Assembly: GCF_021261325.1 (NCBI RefSeq)
Contig: NZ_JAJSBI010000001.1
Coordinates: 186,001-250,000 of the forward strand
Source: Streptomyces guryensis
Lineage (GTDB): Bacteria; Actinomycetota; Actinomycetes; Streptomycetales; Streptomycetaceae
Length of the DNA stretch: 64,000 nt
Reading direction: 5' to 3'
In this document: positions 23,371 to 32,488 of the stretch, piece by piece
Layout: every line of letters starts with the position of its first letter
Position numbering within the stretch: the first letter of the stretch is position 1
Notes under the pieces: model-generated
What the model was told of the DNA's origin: nothing
Database searches by the model: none
What the model saw: only the letters and a program-made list of their open reading frames with translations
Translations under genes and position numbers: made by a program

Positions 23371-24780
23371 GTGTCTTCTTCTTTCTCCGCGCTGTCCGTA
23401 CGCAGGCGAGGGGCCGTGCGTCTCGCCTGCGCGACGCTGGTGTCCGGTCTCGTGGCCCTCGGGGTGCTCACCGGAGCCGGCACGGCCACCGCGGAGGAGA
23501 CGACACAGAGCCAGGGCGGGGCGACCGCCACCATGGGCGGCCTGAAGACGTACGGCACCGCCGTGATCCATGAGAACACCGGGGACCAGCAGGTCTCGGC
23601 AGGCCTCTTCGAGATGTCCGTGGACGGCGGCGGCACCCTGCAGACGTACTGCGTCGACATCCACAACCCCACCCAGCGGGACGCCAAGTACCACGAGACC
23701 GCCTGGAGCGGCACCTCGCTGGGCGCCAACAAGAGCGCCGGGAAGATCCGCTGGATCCTGCAGCACTCCTATCCGCAGGTCAACGACCTCGCGACGCTCG
23801 CGGCGAAGGCGGGTGTCAAGGGCGGCCTGACCGAGCAGGACGCGGCGGCCGGGACCCAGGTGGCCATCTGGCGCTACTCGGACCACGCCGACGTCGACGC
23901 CGTCGGCCCGCAGGCCGAGAAGCTCGCGGACTATCTGCAGAAGAGCGCGCTCGACGTGGCGGAGCCCGAGGCGTCGCTGACGCTGGATCCGCCCGCGGTC
24001 TCCGGCCACCCCGGCGAGCTGCTCGGTCCGGTGACCGTGCACACCAACGCGACCGGCGTGACCGTGACACCCCCGGCGGACGCGGCCACCAGCGGGGTGC
24101 GGATCGTCGGCAAGAACGGCAAGCCCCTCACCTCCGCGGCCGACGGCAGCCAGGTCTTCTTCGACGTCCCCGAGGGCGCGGCCACCGGCTCGGCCGACAT
24201 CACCGTGCAGGCCTCGACCACCGTGCCGGTGGGCCGCGCCTTCGCCTCCGAGACCCGCAGCCAGACGCAGATCCTGGCCGGCTCCAGCGAGTCGACGGTC
24301 TCGGCGACGGCCAGTGCGACCTGGGCGAAGAAGGGCGCCATACCGGCCCTGTCCGCCATGGAGAACTGCGCCAGGAGGGGTGTGGACATCACCGCTGCCA
24401 ACCAGGGCGACGAGACGTTCACCTTCGAGCTGATGGGAATCGAGCACGGCATCCCGGCGGGGGAGACCCGCACGGTGACGATCCCCCTGCAGGAGGACCA
24501 GCCCTACGACTTCACGATCACGGGACCCGGTGGCCTCCAGAAGCGTTTCACCGGCATCCTCGACTGCAGGACGCACGACGCCGAGAGCGGCAACGCGATC
24601 CAGGTCCTGAGCGAACCCAGCCCCGCGACGGTGGGCGGCACGGCGGACGACACCAACCTCGCCGCAACCGGCGGCACCAGCACGACCCCGCTGATCGCGG
24701 GTATCGCCATCGCCCTGGTGGTGATCGGCGGCGCGGCCCTGGTGCTCGTAGGAAAGAAGGACGCACCGACGCAGGACTGA
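23371..24780 (+). CDS. Cell-wall-anchored thioester-domain surface protein (LAATG sortase motif)
   Basis: A 469-residue protein: signal peptide (residues about 1-42), thioester (TQXA-type) domain with Cys in QTYCVDIHNPT and Gln in GTQVAIWRYSD that would form the Cys-Gln isopeptide-like thioester, one or two beta-sandwich domains, then NLAATGG, a hydrophobic helix (TPLIAGIAIALVVIGGAALV) and a GKKD tail. LAxTG is the class E sortase motif of Streptomyces. Such proteins bind host or matrix amines covalently in pathogens; the streptomycete role is unclear. GTG 23371 is preceded by GAAGGG at 6 nt. It has its own promoter region and stands between ssbB and a kinase-fold gene. Confidence 0.9.
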   Translation: MSSSFSALSVRRRGAVRLACATLVSGLVALGVLTGAGTATAEETTQSQGGATATMGGLKTYGTAVIHENTGDQQVSAGLFEMSVDGGGTLQTYCVDIHNPTQRDAKYHETAWSGTSLGANKSAGKIRWILQHSYPQVNDLATLAAKAGVKGGLTEQDAAAGTQVAIWRYSDHADVDAVGPQAEKLADYLQKSALDVAEPEASLTLDPPAVSGHPGELLGPVTVHTNATGVTVTPPADAATSGVRIVGKNGKPLTSAADGSQVFFDVPEGAATGSADITVQASTTVPVGRAFASETRSQTQILAGSSESTVSATASATWAKKGAIPALSAMENCARRGVDITAANQGDETFTFELMGIEHGIPAGETRTVTIPLQEDQPYDFTITGPGGLQKRFTGILDCRTHDAESGNAIQVLSEPSPATVGGTADDTNLAATGGTSTTPLIAGIAIALVVIGGAALVLVGKKDAPTQD

Positions 24781-24806
24781 GCCCCCGGAGGAACCGGTGT
24801 CCCGGC

Positions 24807-25556
24807 ATGGCGCCCCGCGATGACGAGGAAGTCCCCCTGACAGGGGGACGCGTCACGGAAGGGGTGGTGAGGGTCGGGGACACCGTGCGCCGGCCCGCGA
24901 CGGAGTCCTCCGCCTTCACCGGCGCCCTGCTCACCCACCTCGAGCGGTACGGCTTCACCGGCGCACCCCGCCACCTCGGCGCCGACGAGAAGGGGCGCGA
25001 CGTGCTCACGTACCTCCCCGGACGGGTGCCGTCCCGCTTCCGGCGCTGGACGGACCCGCAGATCACCGCGGCCGGCACCCTGCTGCGCGAGCTGCACGAG
25101 GCCACCCGCGCCAGCGATCTCACCGGCATGGCCTCTGTGGTGTGCCACCACGACCCAGGCCCCAACAACGTCGTCTTCGGCTTCCACGACGACCTGCCCG
25201 CCGCGTTCATCGACTTCGACACCGCAGCGCCCGGCGACCCGCTCGAAGACCTGGGCTACATGGCCTGGACATGGTGCGTCTCGTCACGCCCCGACCGAGG
25301 ACCGGTCTGCATCCAGGCAGCCCAGGTACGGCTGCTCGCCGACGCCTACGGCCTCGCCCCGCCGAGCGGTCCGGTCCTGATCGACGCGATGCTGGACCGC
25401 CAGGCCCGCAACGCCCGCTGGTGGCACGGCTACCTCGACCGCCCCGGGCCGCACCGCGCGGACCAAGACCAGGTCGCCGCTCGCATCGCCTGGTCCTGGC
25501 GCGAGCACGACTACACGGCGGCGCACCGCGCCGAGTTCGCCGCGGCCCTGCGCTGA
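24807..25556 (+). CDS. Aminoglycoside-phosphotransferase-fold kinase
   Basis: A 249-residue protein of the APH/choline kinase fold. The catalytic loop is VVCHHDPGPNNVVFG (HxDxxxxN) and the metal-binding segment is FIDFDTAAPGDPLEDLGY. The N-terminal VRRPATESSAFTGALLTHLE is typical of the actinobacterial 'phosphotransferase' group. It phosphorylates a small hydroxylated substrate with ATP; aminoglycoside resistance cannot be assumed. ATG 24807 keeps the conserved PLTGGRVTEGVVRVGDTV start of the family. GGAGGAA lies 15 nt upstream, rather far, and a 9-codon GTG frame (24797-24823) overlaps the start. Confidence 0.8.
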   Translation: MAPRDDEEVPLTGGRVTEGVVRVGDTVRRPATESSAFTGALLTHLERYGFTGAPRHLGADEKGRDVLTYLPGRVPSRFRRWTDPQITAAGTLLRELHEATRASDLTGMASVVCHHDPGPNNVVFGFHDDLPAAFIDFDTAAPGDPLEDLGYMAWTWCVSSRPDRGPVCIQAAQVRLLADAYGLAPPSGPVLIDAMLDRQARNARWWHGYLDRPGPHRADQDQVAARIAWSWREHDYTAAHRAEFAAALR

Positions 25557-25646
25557 ACGGATCCGCCGCCTCCCCAACTCGCGCCTCTCCAGGACGTGTT
25601 CGTCCATACGCATGGAGCCCCGCGCACTGACGGCCAGGATGGGCCC

Positions 25647-26087
25647 ATGACGAAGCCATCCGTACCGCCGGCGCGGCACACCTCCTCGGGCTCGGTGCTG
25701 TCCCTGTGGTCGCAGGACTCGGTACTGTCGATCGGTTCGGTGGGGTCGGTGCTGTCCATCGGGTCCGTCGGCTCGGCCCTGTCCGTGGCCTCGATCGGGA
25801 GCGCGCTCTCCGTCGGATCGATCGGTTCGGCGCTGTCGCTGATCTCGGCCGGATCATGGCTGAGCACGGGGTCACTGCTGTCCGCACAGTCCCGGTGGTC
25901 GGTCCTGTCCTGGCGTTCCTCGCGCACCTTCCGGTCGGCCGGGGTGGTGGGCGCGGCGGCCGTGACTGCCCTGCTGCTGACCCAACGGCTCCCGAGGGTG
26001 AACGGCGACGACAAATCTGCGAGAAGATCGCGGTCAGCGTCTCCCACCCCGCGGCAGACACCGACCCGAGAAGGGCCGACCCCGTGA
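25647..26087 (+). CDS. Nonapeptide-repeat protein with C-terminal membrane segment
   Basis: A 146-residue protein. Residues about 17-85 are seven 9-residue repeats of the form S-V/A-L-S-I/V-G-S-V/I-G (for example SVLSIGSVG, SALSVGSIG, SWLSTGSLL). A hydrophobic segment (RSAGVVGAAAVTALLL) and a basic tail follow. The regular small/aliphatic alternation suggests a beta-solenoid or stacked beta structure. ATG 25647 lacks a strong ribosome site (CAGGATGGG is 6-14 nt away). It ends with a 4-nt overlap on the zinc-ribbon gene, so the pair is translationally coupled. No family name can be given. Confidence 0.65.
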   Translation: MTKPSVPPARHTSSGSVLSLWSQDSVLSIGSVGSVLSIGSVGSALSVASIGSALSVGSIGSALSLISAGSWLSTGSLLSAQSRWSVLSWRSSRTFRSAGVVGAAAVTALLLTQRLPRVNGDDKSARRSRSASPTPRQTPTREGPTP

Positions 26088-26380
26088 TCATCTTTGGCAC
26101 CAAGGGATACCTGTACCAGCTCGCGATACTGACGCTGGTGTGCGGAGGGTGCGGCAACCCTGCCGCACACACACTCAGGAAGCGCGTCACCAAATTCACG
26201 CTGTTCTTCGTGCCGCTCTTCCCCGTCTCGACGAGGTACGCCACGCAGTGCACCTTCTGTGGCACGGAACAGAAGCTGACCAAGGAACAGGCCGAGCAGC
26301 TCCAGACACAGGCCACCGGCGCTCCCGGCGGCCAGGCATACGGGCAGCCGCAGCAGCCGCACCAGCACCCCGGAGCCTGA
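26084..26380 (+). CDS. Zinc-ribbon membrane-associated protein
   Basis: A 98-residue protein. Cys pairs CGGCG and CTFCG form a zinc ribbon interrupted by a hydrophobic stretch (FTLFFVPLFPVS). The N-terminal IFGTKGYLYQLAIL is also hydrophobic, and the C-terminus is Gln/Pro/Gly-rich. This is the compact 'zinc-ribbon 15' type of actinobacteria; function unknown. GTG 26084 overlaps the preceding stop by 4 nt (GTGA), with AAGGG upstream. It may bind the nonapeptide-repeat partner; inference from coupling only. Confidence 0.75.
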   Translation: MIIFGTKGYLYQLAILTLVCGGCGNPAAHTLRKRVTKFTLFFVPLFPVSTRYATQCTFCGTEQKLTKEQAEQLQTQATGAPGGQAYGQPQQPHQHPGA

Positions 26381-26514
26381 GCAGCCGCCGACACCGGCAG
26401 CGAAACCCCAGGTCACAGCCCCCCAGCCATATGGGTTACCACCCAAGGCTGGACCTCAGGCAAGATGGGGTGTATCTGCCCACTGCCAGATTTCAAGCTG
26501 CCGGACGGTTTCTC

Positions 26515-28179
<1,665 letters not shown>

Positions 28180-28185
28180 TCGATC

Positions 28186-28599
28186 TTGCGTCACATCTAC
28201 CGCTGCCCCCTGCGCTGGTCGGACATGGACGCGTACGGCCATGTCAACAACGCGATCTTCCTCCGGTATCTGGAGGAGGCCCGCATCGACTTCCTGTCCC
28301 TGCGGGGCAAGGAGTCCAGGCAGGGGTCCGTGGTGGCGCGCCATGAGATCGACTACAAGCGGCAGCTCGTGCACCGGCCCGAACCGGTGGACATCGAGCT
28401 GTGGGTCACCGAGATCAGGGCCGCGTCCTTCACCGTCACCTACGAGGTGAAGGACGCAGACCAGGTCTATGTACGGGCCTCGACCGTCGTCGTGCCGTTC
28501 GACTTCGAGACGGAGCGGCCGCGCCGGATCACCCCCGGGGAGCGGGAGTTCCTCGAGGGGTACCGGGACGACGCCGAGGAGGGGGCCGCCGCCGCATGA
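28186..28599 (+). CDS. Hotdog-fold acyl-CoA thioesterase
   Basis: A 137-residue 4HBT-type protein. The motif WSDMDAYGHVNNAIFLRYLE contains the catalytic Asp and the N-terminal helix of 4-hydroxybenzoyl-CoA/YbgC-type thioesterases. It hydrolyses acyl-CoA in the cytoplasm; acyl specificity unknown. TTG 28186 lies 6 nt after the ettA stop without a clear ribosome site, so coupled translation is likely. It overlaps the next gene by 4 nt (ATGA). Confidence 0.87.
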   Translation: MRHIYRCPLRWSDMDAYGHVNNAIFLRYLEEARIDFLSLRGKESRQGSVVARHEIDYKRQLVHRPEPVDIELWVTEIRAASFTVTYEVKDADQVYVRASTVVVPFDFETERPRRITPGEREFLEGYRDDAEEGAAAA

Positions 28600-29273
28600 C
28601 GGTGCTCCACCTTGCCGACGAGGGGGAGGCGGCGGACCTCGCGGCCTTCCTCTCGCGGCTGCTTCACTACGACCGTGCGGCCGCGGTACGCCTCCAGGCC
28701 GCCGGGACCGCGCTCGCCGTCTTCGGGCGGCCGCCGTCCTTCGAGGTGCTGGCGATCCGCGCGGTGCGGCTGGCCAAGCCGTACGAGAAGGGGCTCGACG
28801 TCACGCTCGACGTGACCGTGTCCGCCGGTGACCTCCTGGAGACGGTGGACGAGTCGGCCGCGACGGCCGGCGTTCCGGCGGCGGTGACCGGGCCGCCCTG
28901 GGCGGGTGTCCTTCCGCCGCGCGGCGGATGGCGGCCCGAGCCGGGGCTGCCCGCGCCCGACGCCCTGCGGGCCATGGTCGGCGCGGCCGTCACCGAATTC
29001 CGTTCCCGTACACAGGAGTTGGCGCCGGAGCTGCGAACCCGCGCCGAACTCGACCGCATCGGACGGGAGATCTGGTCCCGGACGGTCGGGGACACCCGCC
29101 TTCCGGTACGGGCCGCGCACGCGGCGCAGTCGCTCGGGTTCCTCCGGTCCACGCAGGGCGCGGGCGACCTGGCACTGGTCTCGTCGGGTGCCTGGCTGCG
29201 GCTGCGCACGCCGTACGGGTCGATCGCCGTACGACGGGCGGGGCTCGGTGCCCTGGACGTCAGCGTCCGGTAG
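28596..29273 (+). CDS. Conserved actinobacterial protein of unknown function
   Basis: A 225-residue protein, mostly helical N-terminus (LADEGEAADLAAFLSRLLHYD), a middle segment rich in Gly/Pro (GVLPPRGGWRPEPGLPAPDA), and a helical RTRAELDRIGREIWSRTV followed by AAHAAQSLGFLRS. It has no signal or membrane segment and no recognised catalytic motif. The 4-nt overlap with the thioesterase shows coupled expression. Operon order ettA-thioesterase-this gene. Function not known. Confidence 0.75.
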   Translation: MTVLHLADEGEAADLAAFLSRLLHYDRAAAVRLQAAGTALAVFGRPPSFEVLAIRAVRLAKPYEKGLDVTLDVTVSAGDLLETVDESAATAGVPAAVTGPPWAGVLPPRGGWRPEPGLPAPDALRAMVGAAVTEFRSRTQELAPELRTRAELDRIGREIWSRTVGDTRLPVRAAHAAQSLGFLRSTQGAGDLALVSSGAWLRLRTPYGSIAVRRAGLGALDVSVR

Positions 29274-29420
29274 ACGTCCTCCGGCCAGCGGCCGGAGCGC
29301 GGCCAGGAGCCCGGAGCCGATGACGCCCACGGCGGTGCGGTCAGAGGCGAGCCCCTCACCTCAGCGATGTGCGCACGGTCGCGGGCGACGCCGTACATCA
29401 GGATGATCAGGCCGACCTCG

Positions 29421-29453
29421 AAGAAGACGAAGAAGAAGACGAAGAAGAAGACA
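29421..29453. repeat. Purine microsatellite (GAAGAAGAAGAC units)
   Basis: Nearly three copies of a 12-nt GAAGAAGAAGAC unit lie between convergent genes. Read on the minus strand the region encodes a Phe/Val-rich hydrophobic run continuing FFEVGLIILMYGVARDRA, which looks like a small membrane protein. I find no start codon with a ribosome site before it, so it is listed only as a repeat. Confidence 0.6.
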
Positions 29454-29478
29454 GGGATGCCGTTGGTACCCCTGCCGG

Positions 29479-29892
29479 TCAGTCCGGGGCGTTCACCATC
29501 GAGGCCGCGGCGTACGTCATGTACTTCCACAGCTGCTGCTCGTGCTCCTCGGACAGGCCGAGCTCGTCGACGGCGTCCCGCATGTGCCGCAGCCAGGCGT
29601 CGTGCGCCTCGCGGTTCACGGTGAAGGGGGCGTGGCGCATGCGCAGCCGGGGGTGGCCGCGGTTGTCGCTGTACGTCGTCGGACCGCCCCAGTACTGGAT
29701 CAGGAACAGCGTGAGGCGCTCCTCGGCCGGGCCGAGGTCCTCCTCGGGGTACATGGGCCGCAGCACCGGGTCCTCGGCCACACCCTCGTAGAAACGGTGG
29801 ACGAGGCGGCGGAAGGTGTCCGCCCCGCCGACCTGCTCGTAGAAGGTCTGCTCCTGAAGCGTGCCGCGCCGAATCTCATTCACGCTCCCCAT
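29479..29892 (-). CDS. glbO: Truncated haemoglobin, group II (trHbO)
   Basis: A 137-residue 2-over-2 globin. B10 Tyr in RRLVHRFYEGV, the trHb glycine/aromatic motif FLIQYWGGPTTYS, the proximal His in RLRMRHAPFTV and the G8 Trp in AHDAWLRHM mark group II. It binds oxygen or NO with haem in the cytoplasm and probably helps with oxygen/NO chemistry. ATG 29892 is used; a GTG at 29883 is an equally possible start (VNEIRRGTLQEQ). It converges on the ettA operon. Confidence 0.87.
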   Translation of the reverse strand: MGSVNEIRRGTLQEQTFYEQVGGADTFRRLVHRFYEGVAEDPVLRPMYPEEDLGPAEERLTLFLIQYWGGPTTYSDNRGHPRLRMRHAPFTVNREAHDAWLRHMRDAVDELGLSEEHEQQLWKYMTYAAASMVNAPD

Positions 29893-30015
29893 GCTCTCAG
29901 ACCGGGCGGAGGAGGACTTGAGGCTTAGGTCCCGTCCCCGGCCAGAGGAGCGGACATTCCGGATCCGGTGGCTCCGGTACTCGCCTCGTGCCCCGTCCCG
30001 CAGGACAGTGGACGT

Positions 30016-30999
30016 ATGGGCGCAGCTGCTCTCGACAAGGATCTGGACGACCTCGCCGCGACCGCGCGGGCGGCGCTCGTGCGGGAGATCGACACGAGCG
30101 GGGCCTGGGACGACGACCCGGTGTGGCAGGAGACGTTCGAAGCGGTCCCGCGCCATCTCTTCGTGCCGTACTACTACGTCGGAGTCGTGGGGGGCTACGA
30201 GCGGCGATGGGGCGAGAGCCCCGATCCGCGGACGCGCGAGCGCTGGATGCGAGGGGCCTACGAGGACACCCCGCTGGCCACGCGGCTGCGCGACGGCGAG
30301 CTGCTCTCCTCCAGCAGCCAGCCGTCGCTGATGGCGAGGATGCTGGCCGAGCTGAGGGTCGAGGACGGCAACCGCGTCCTGGAGATCGGCGCGGGCACCG
30401 GCTACAACGCGGCCCTGCTGGCCCACCGGCTCGGAGACGACGACCTGGTCACCACCGTCGACCTGGAGCCGGAGATCACCGAGTCGGCCCGGCAGCACCT
30501 GGCCGCCGCCGGATACCACCCGGCCGTCGTCACCGGGGACGGCACGCGCGGAGTCCCCGAACGCGGCCCCTTCGACCGGATCATCGCGACCTGCACCCTG
30601 ACCTCGATCCCGCGCGCCTGGCTCGCCCAGTGCAAGCCGGGCGCCCGCATCCTGGCGCCGCTCGCCACCGGCCTGATCGTCCTGACGGTCGTGGACGCCA
30701 CCCACGCCGAGGGCTGCTTCCTGCACACGCCGGCCTACTTCGTACCGCTGCGCGGCCAGACCCGCCCCGACCCGGAGACGCTCGATCTCGACGCCGTCCC
30801 CCGCCGGGCCAGAGACCACGAACTGTTCCGCTTCCTCCTGGCTCTGACCCGCGGCACCCTCGATCCCCATGAGGCCTTCGCCGTCTGGGACCGCGAGAAC
30901 CAGCCAGAGCGCCGGCGCTACGGCATCACGGTCGACGCAGACCGAGCGTGGGCATGGCTGGACAAACCGGAGGGACCGTACAACTGGCCCCTCCGATGA
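30016..30999 (+). CDS. PCMT-like SAM-dependent methyltransferase
   Basis: A 327-residue protein with the protein-L-isoaspartate methyltransferase core: SSSSQPSLMARMLAEL (substrate loop SxPxxxA-like), SAM motif I VLEIGAGTGYNAALLA and motif II-like GPFDRIIATCTL. An N-terminal helical region and a C-terminal extension of about 100 residues (DPHEAFAVWDRENQP) mark the larger actinobacterial 'methyltransferase of ATP-grasp peptide' group rather than repair PCMT. The usual partner precursor peptide and ATP-grasp enzyme are not adjacent. ATG 30016. Divergent from the globin gene. Confidence 0.8.
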   Translation: MGAAALDKDLDDLAATARAALVREIDTSGAWDDDPVWQETFEAVPRHLFVPYYYVGVVGGYERRWGESPDPRTRERWMRGAYEDTPLATRLRDGELLSSSSQPSLMARMLAELRVEDGNRVLEIGAGTGYNAALLAHRLGDDDLVTTVDLEPEITESARQHLAAAGYHPAVVTGDGTRGVPERGPFDRIIATCTLTSIPRAWLAQCKPGARILAPLATGLIVLTVVDATHAEGCFLHTPAYFVPLRGQTRPDPETLDLDAVPRRARDHELFRFLLALTRGTLDPHEAFAVWDRENQPERRRYGITVDADRAWAWLDKPEGPYNWPLR

Positions 31000-31007
31000 A
31001 CCCGCCG

Positions 31008-31096
31008 GTTCGGGGGCGCCCCGACAGGGGCGCGGGACTGTGTCGATGGCCGCTCCGCCGCGTGGGCGCGACCAGCCACAACGGGGCCGCAGCCGA
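31008..31096. repeat. Dispersed streptomycete intergenic repeat
   Basis: The stretch reads GGGGCGCCCCGACAGGGG, then CGCGGGACTGTGTCGATGGC, then GCTCCGCCGCGTGGGCGCG, then ACCAGCCACAACGGGGCCGC. I recall closely related elements as common in intergenic DNA of many Streptomyces. It fills the gap between two convergent genes and its GC stem (GGGGCGCC/GGGGCGCG) may end transcription. Confidence 0.55.
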
Positions 31097-31105
31097 AAGA
31101 CGGCA

Positions 31106-32395
31106 TCAACCCCGACGAACCGTGATCGTCGTCCACGCACCCACGTGCACCCGATCCCCATCCCGCAACGGCACCGGCACAAAGGGCTGAATCGGCTCAT
31201 CAGAGCCGTTGACGGTCGTACCGTTCGTAGAGTTCTGGTCCACGACCGCCCAGCTCCCGTCCGGCTGCTGCACCAGCACCGCGTGCTGGTGCGAGACGCC
31301 CGGGTCCTCCGGCGGCACGGCCAGATCGATGTCGGGGGTGTCGCCGGTGGAGTGCCGGCGGCGGCCGATGGTGATCTGGTTGCCGCTGAGGGTGCGCTGC
31401 TGTTCAGGCGAGTACGCGGGCAGGTTGAGGCCCGCGGCCTCCGGGCCGGAGCGCTGCATCATCGCCATGAAGTACTCGCGGTCGGGACCGATGGTGGCCG
31501 TCCAGGTCACCGGCCCGCCGTGCGTCTGCGGGAACCCCGGGTTGGGCGGGGGCGGGGGCGCCTGGGTCGGGCCGGGCTGCGGGTAGCCGTAGCCACCGCC
31601 CTGAGCGGGGCCACCGGGGCCGCCGGACGGCGGGGAGATCACCCAGTCGTCGTCACCGCCGCCGCCGCCGAAGGACGGACCGCCGGGCTGCTGCGGACGT
31701 CCCGTCTCCTGCGGGTAGGCGGGCGGACCGGGCTGCTGGAACGCCTGCGGGGCGCCGCCGTAGCCGCCGGGGCCACCGGGGCCACCGGGGCCACCGGGAC
31801 CGCCGGGGCCGGCGTGCGGTGTGGGGCCGGGCGGCGGCGGGACCGGACGCGAGGGGTCGGGGCCGAAGCCGGACCGGTCGGCGAAGGGACTCGGCGGACC
31901 GGGAGGCTCGGTGCCGAACGGGTTCGGTGGGCCCGAGGGCTCGCCGCCGAACGGGCTCGGCGGGATCGGCTCGGCCGGGCGGTTCACCTGGGACGGCCGC
32001 GAGCCCTGGTACTCGTACGAGTCACCGCCGCCGTACGACGGTCCGGGCGGCTGCTGCTGGAAGGGGCCGCCGGGCGCCGGCGGGCGCGGGGCGGCCGGCG
32101 TGTACGAGGTCGCGGTGTTCGTCAGGAAGTTCCACCGGCACTCCTCGCAGAACGGCGCACCGCCCTCACGGGGCGTGCGGCACTGCGGGCAGAGCTCCGG
32201 CTCGTGGTCCGGCACCGCGGACAGCGGCGGACGGCCGCCGGGCTGAGGGCCCTGGCCGGGCGGTGGGAAGCCGTAGCCGCCGCCGGGCGGGGGCGGCGGT
32301 GGAGGGGGCGGAGGCACGGCACCCGCCATGCGGTGACCGCAGACCTCGCACCAGTCGTCGGAACCCGACTGGTGTCCGTTCGGGCAGGTCGGCAT
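31106..32395 (-). CDS. FHA-domain protein with N-terminal zinc ribbons
   Basis: A 429-residue protein. Two zinc-ribbon half-pairs (CPNGHQ...CEVCG and CPQCRTP...FCEECRW), a long Pro/Gly-rich linker (about residues 95-300) and a C-terminal FHA domain with ITIGRRR, GVSHQHAVLV and NSTNGTTVNG, the phosphothreonine-binding loops. It is the last gene of the kinase operon and is the natural phospho-substrate or reader of the PknG-like kinase, as GarA is in mycobacteria, though GarA lacks the zinc ribbons and linker. ATG 32395, 93 nt after the VWA gene, with GGGGGAAG upstream. Confidence 0.85.
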   Translation of the reverse strand: MPTCPNGHQSGSDDWCEVCGHRMAGAVPPPPPPPPPPGGGYGFPPPGQGPQPGGRPPLSAVPDHEPELCPQCRTPREGGAPFCEECRWNFLTNTATSYTPAAPRPPAPGGPFQQQPPGPSYGGGDSYEYQGSRPSQVNRPAEPIPPSPFGGEPSGPPNPFGTEPPGPPSPFADRSGFGPDPSRPVPPPPGPTPHAGPGGPGGPGGPGGPGGYGGAPQAFQQPGPPAYPQETGRPQQPGGPSFGGGGGDDDWVISPPSGGPGGPAQGGGYGYPQPGPTQAPPPPPNPGFPQTHGGPVTWTATIGPDREYFMAMMQRSGPEAAGLNLPAYSPEQQRTLSGNQITIGRRRHSTGDTPDIDLAVPPEDPGVSHQHAVLVQQPDGSWAVVDQNSTNGTTVNGSDEPIQPFVPVPLRDGDRVHVGAWTTITVRRG

Positions 32396-32412
32396 GTCGG
32401 CGCTTCCCCCTC

Positions 32413-32479
32413 TCTTTCAGGAATTCTCTTCAGGAAGCTTCGCCCAGGAAGTCTCGCTCAGGGAGCTTCTCTTCAGGAA
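32413..32479. repeat. CTTCAGGAA-type short repeats between VWA and FHA genes
   Basis: Five imperfect copies of (CT)TCAGGAA or CAGGGAG spaced about 13-16 nt. TTCTCTTCAGGAA occurs exactly twice (32424-32436 and 32467-32479). They fill the only non-coding gap in the downstream half of the operon. On the minus-strand transcript they read TTCCTGAAGAG repeatedly, which could be an RNA or protein binding array; function unknown. Confidence 0.6.
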
Positions 32480-32488
32480 ACCTCTACG

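Noticed and set aside
25511..26446. Minus-strand frame with Asp/Pro/Thr/Glu repeats
   Set aside because: It is the complement of the nonapeptide repeats on the plus strand; the plus frame has a membrane segment and an overlapping downstream gene.
29369..29791. Plus-strand acidic repeat protein through the GAAGAAGAC tract
   Set aside because: The frame runs antisense into the globin gene, lacks a ribosome site and is pure low-complexity Asp/Glu.
31106..32395. FHA protein as a direct GarA orthologue
   Set aside because: It has zinc ribbons and a 200-residue Pro/Gly linker that GarA lacks; it is at most a functional counterpart.
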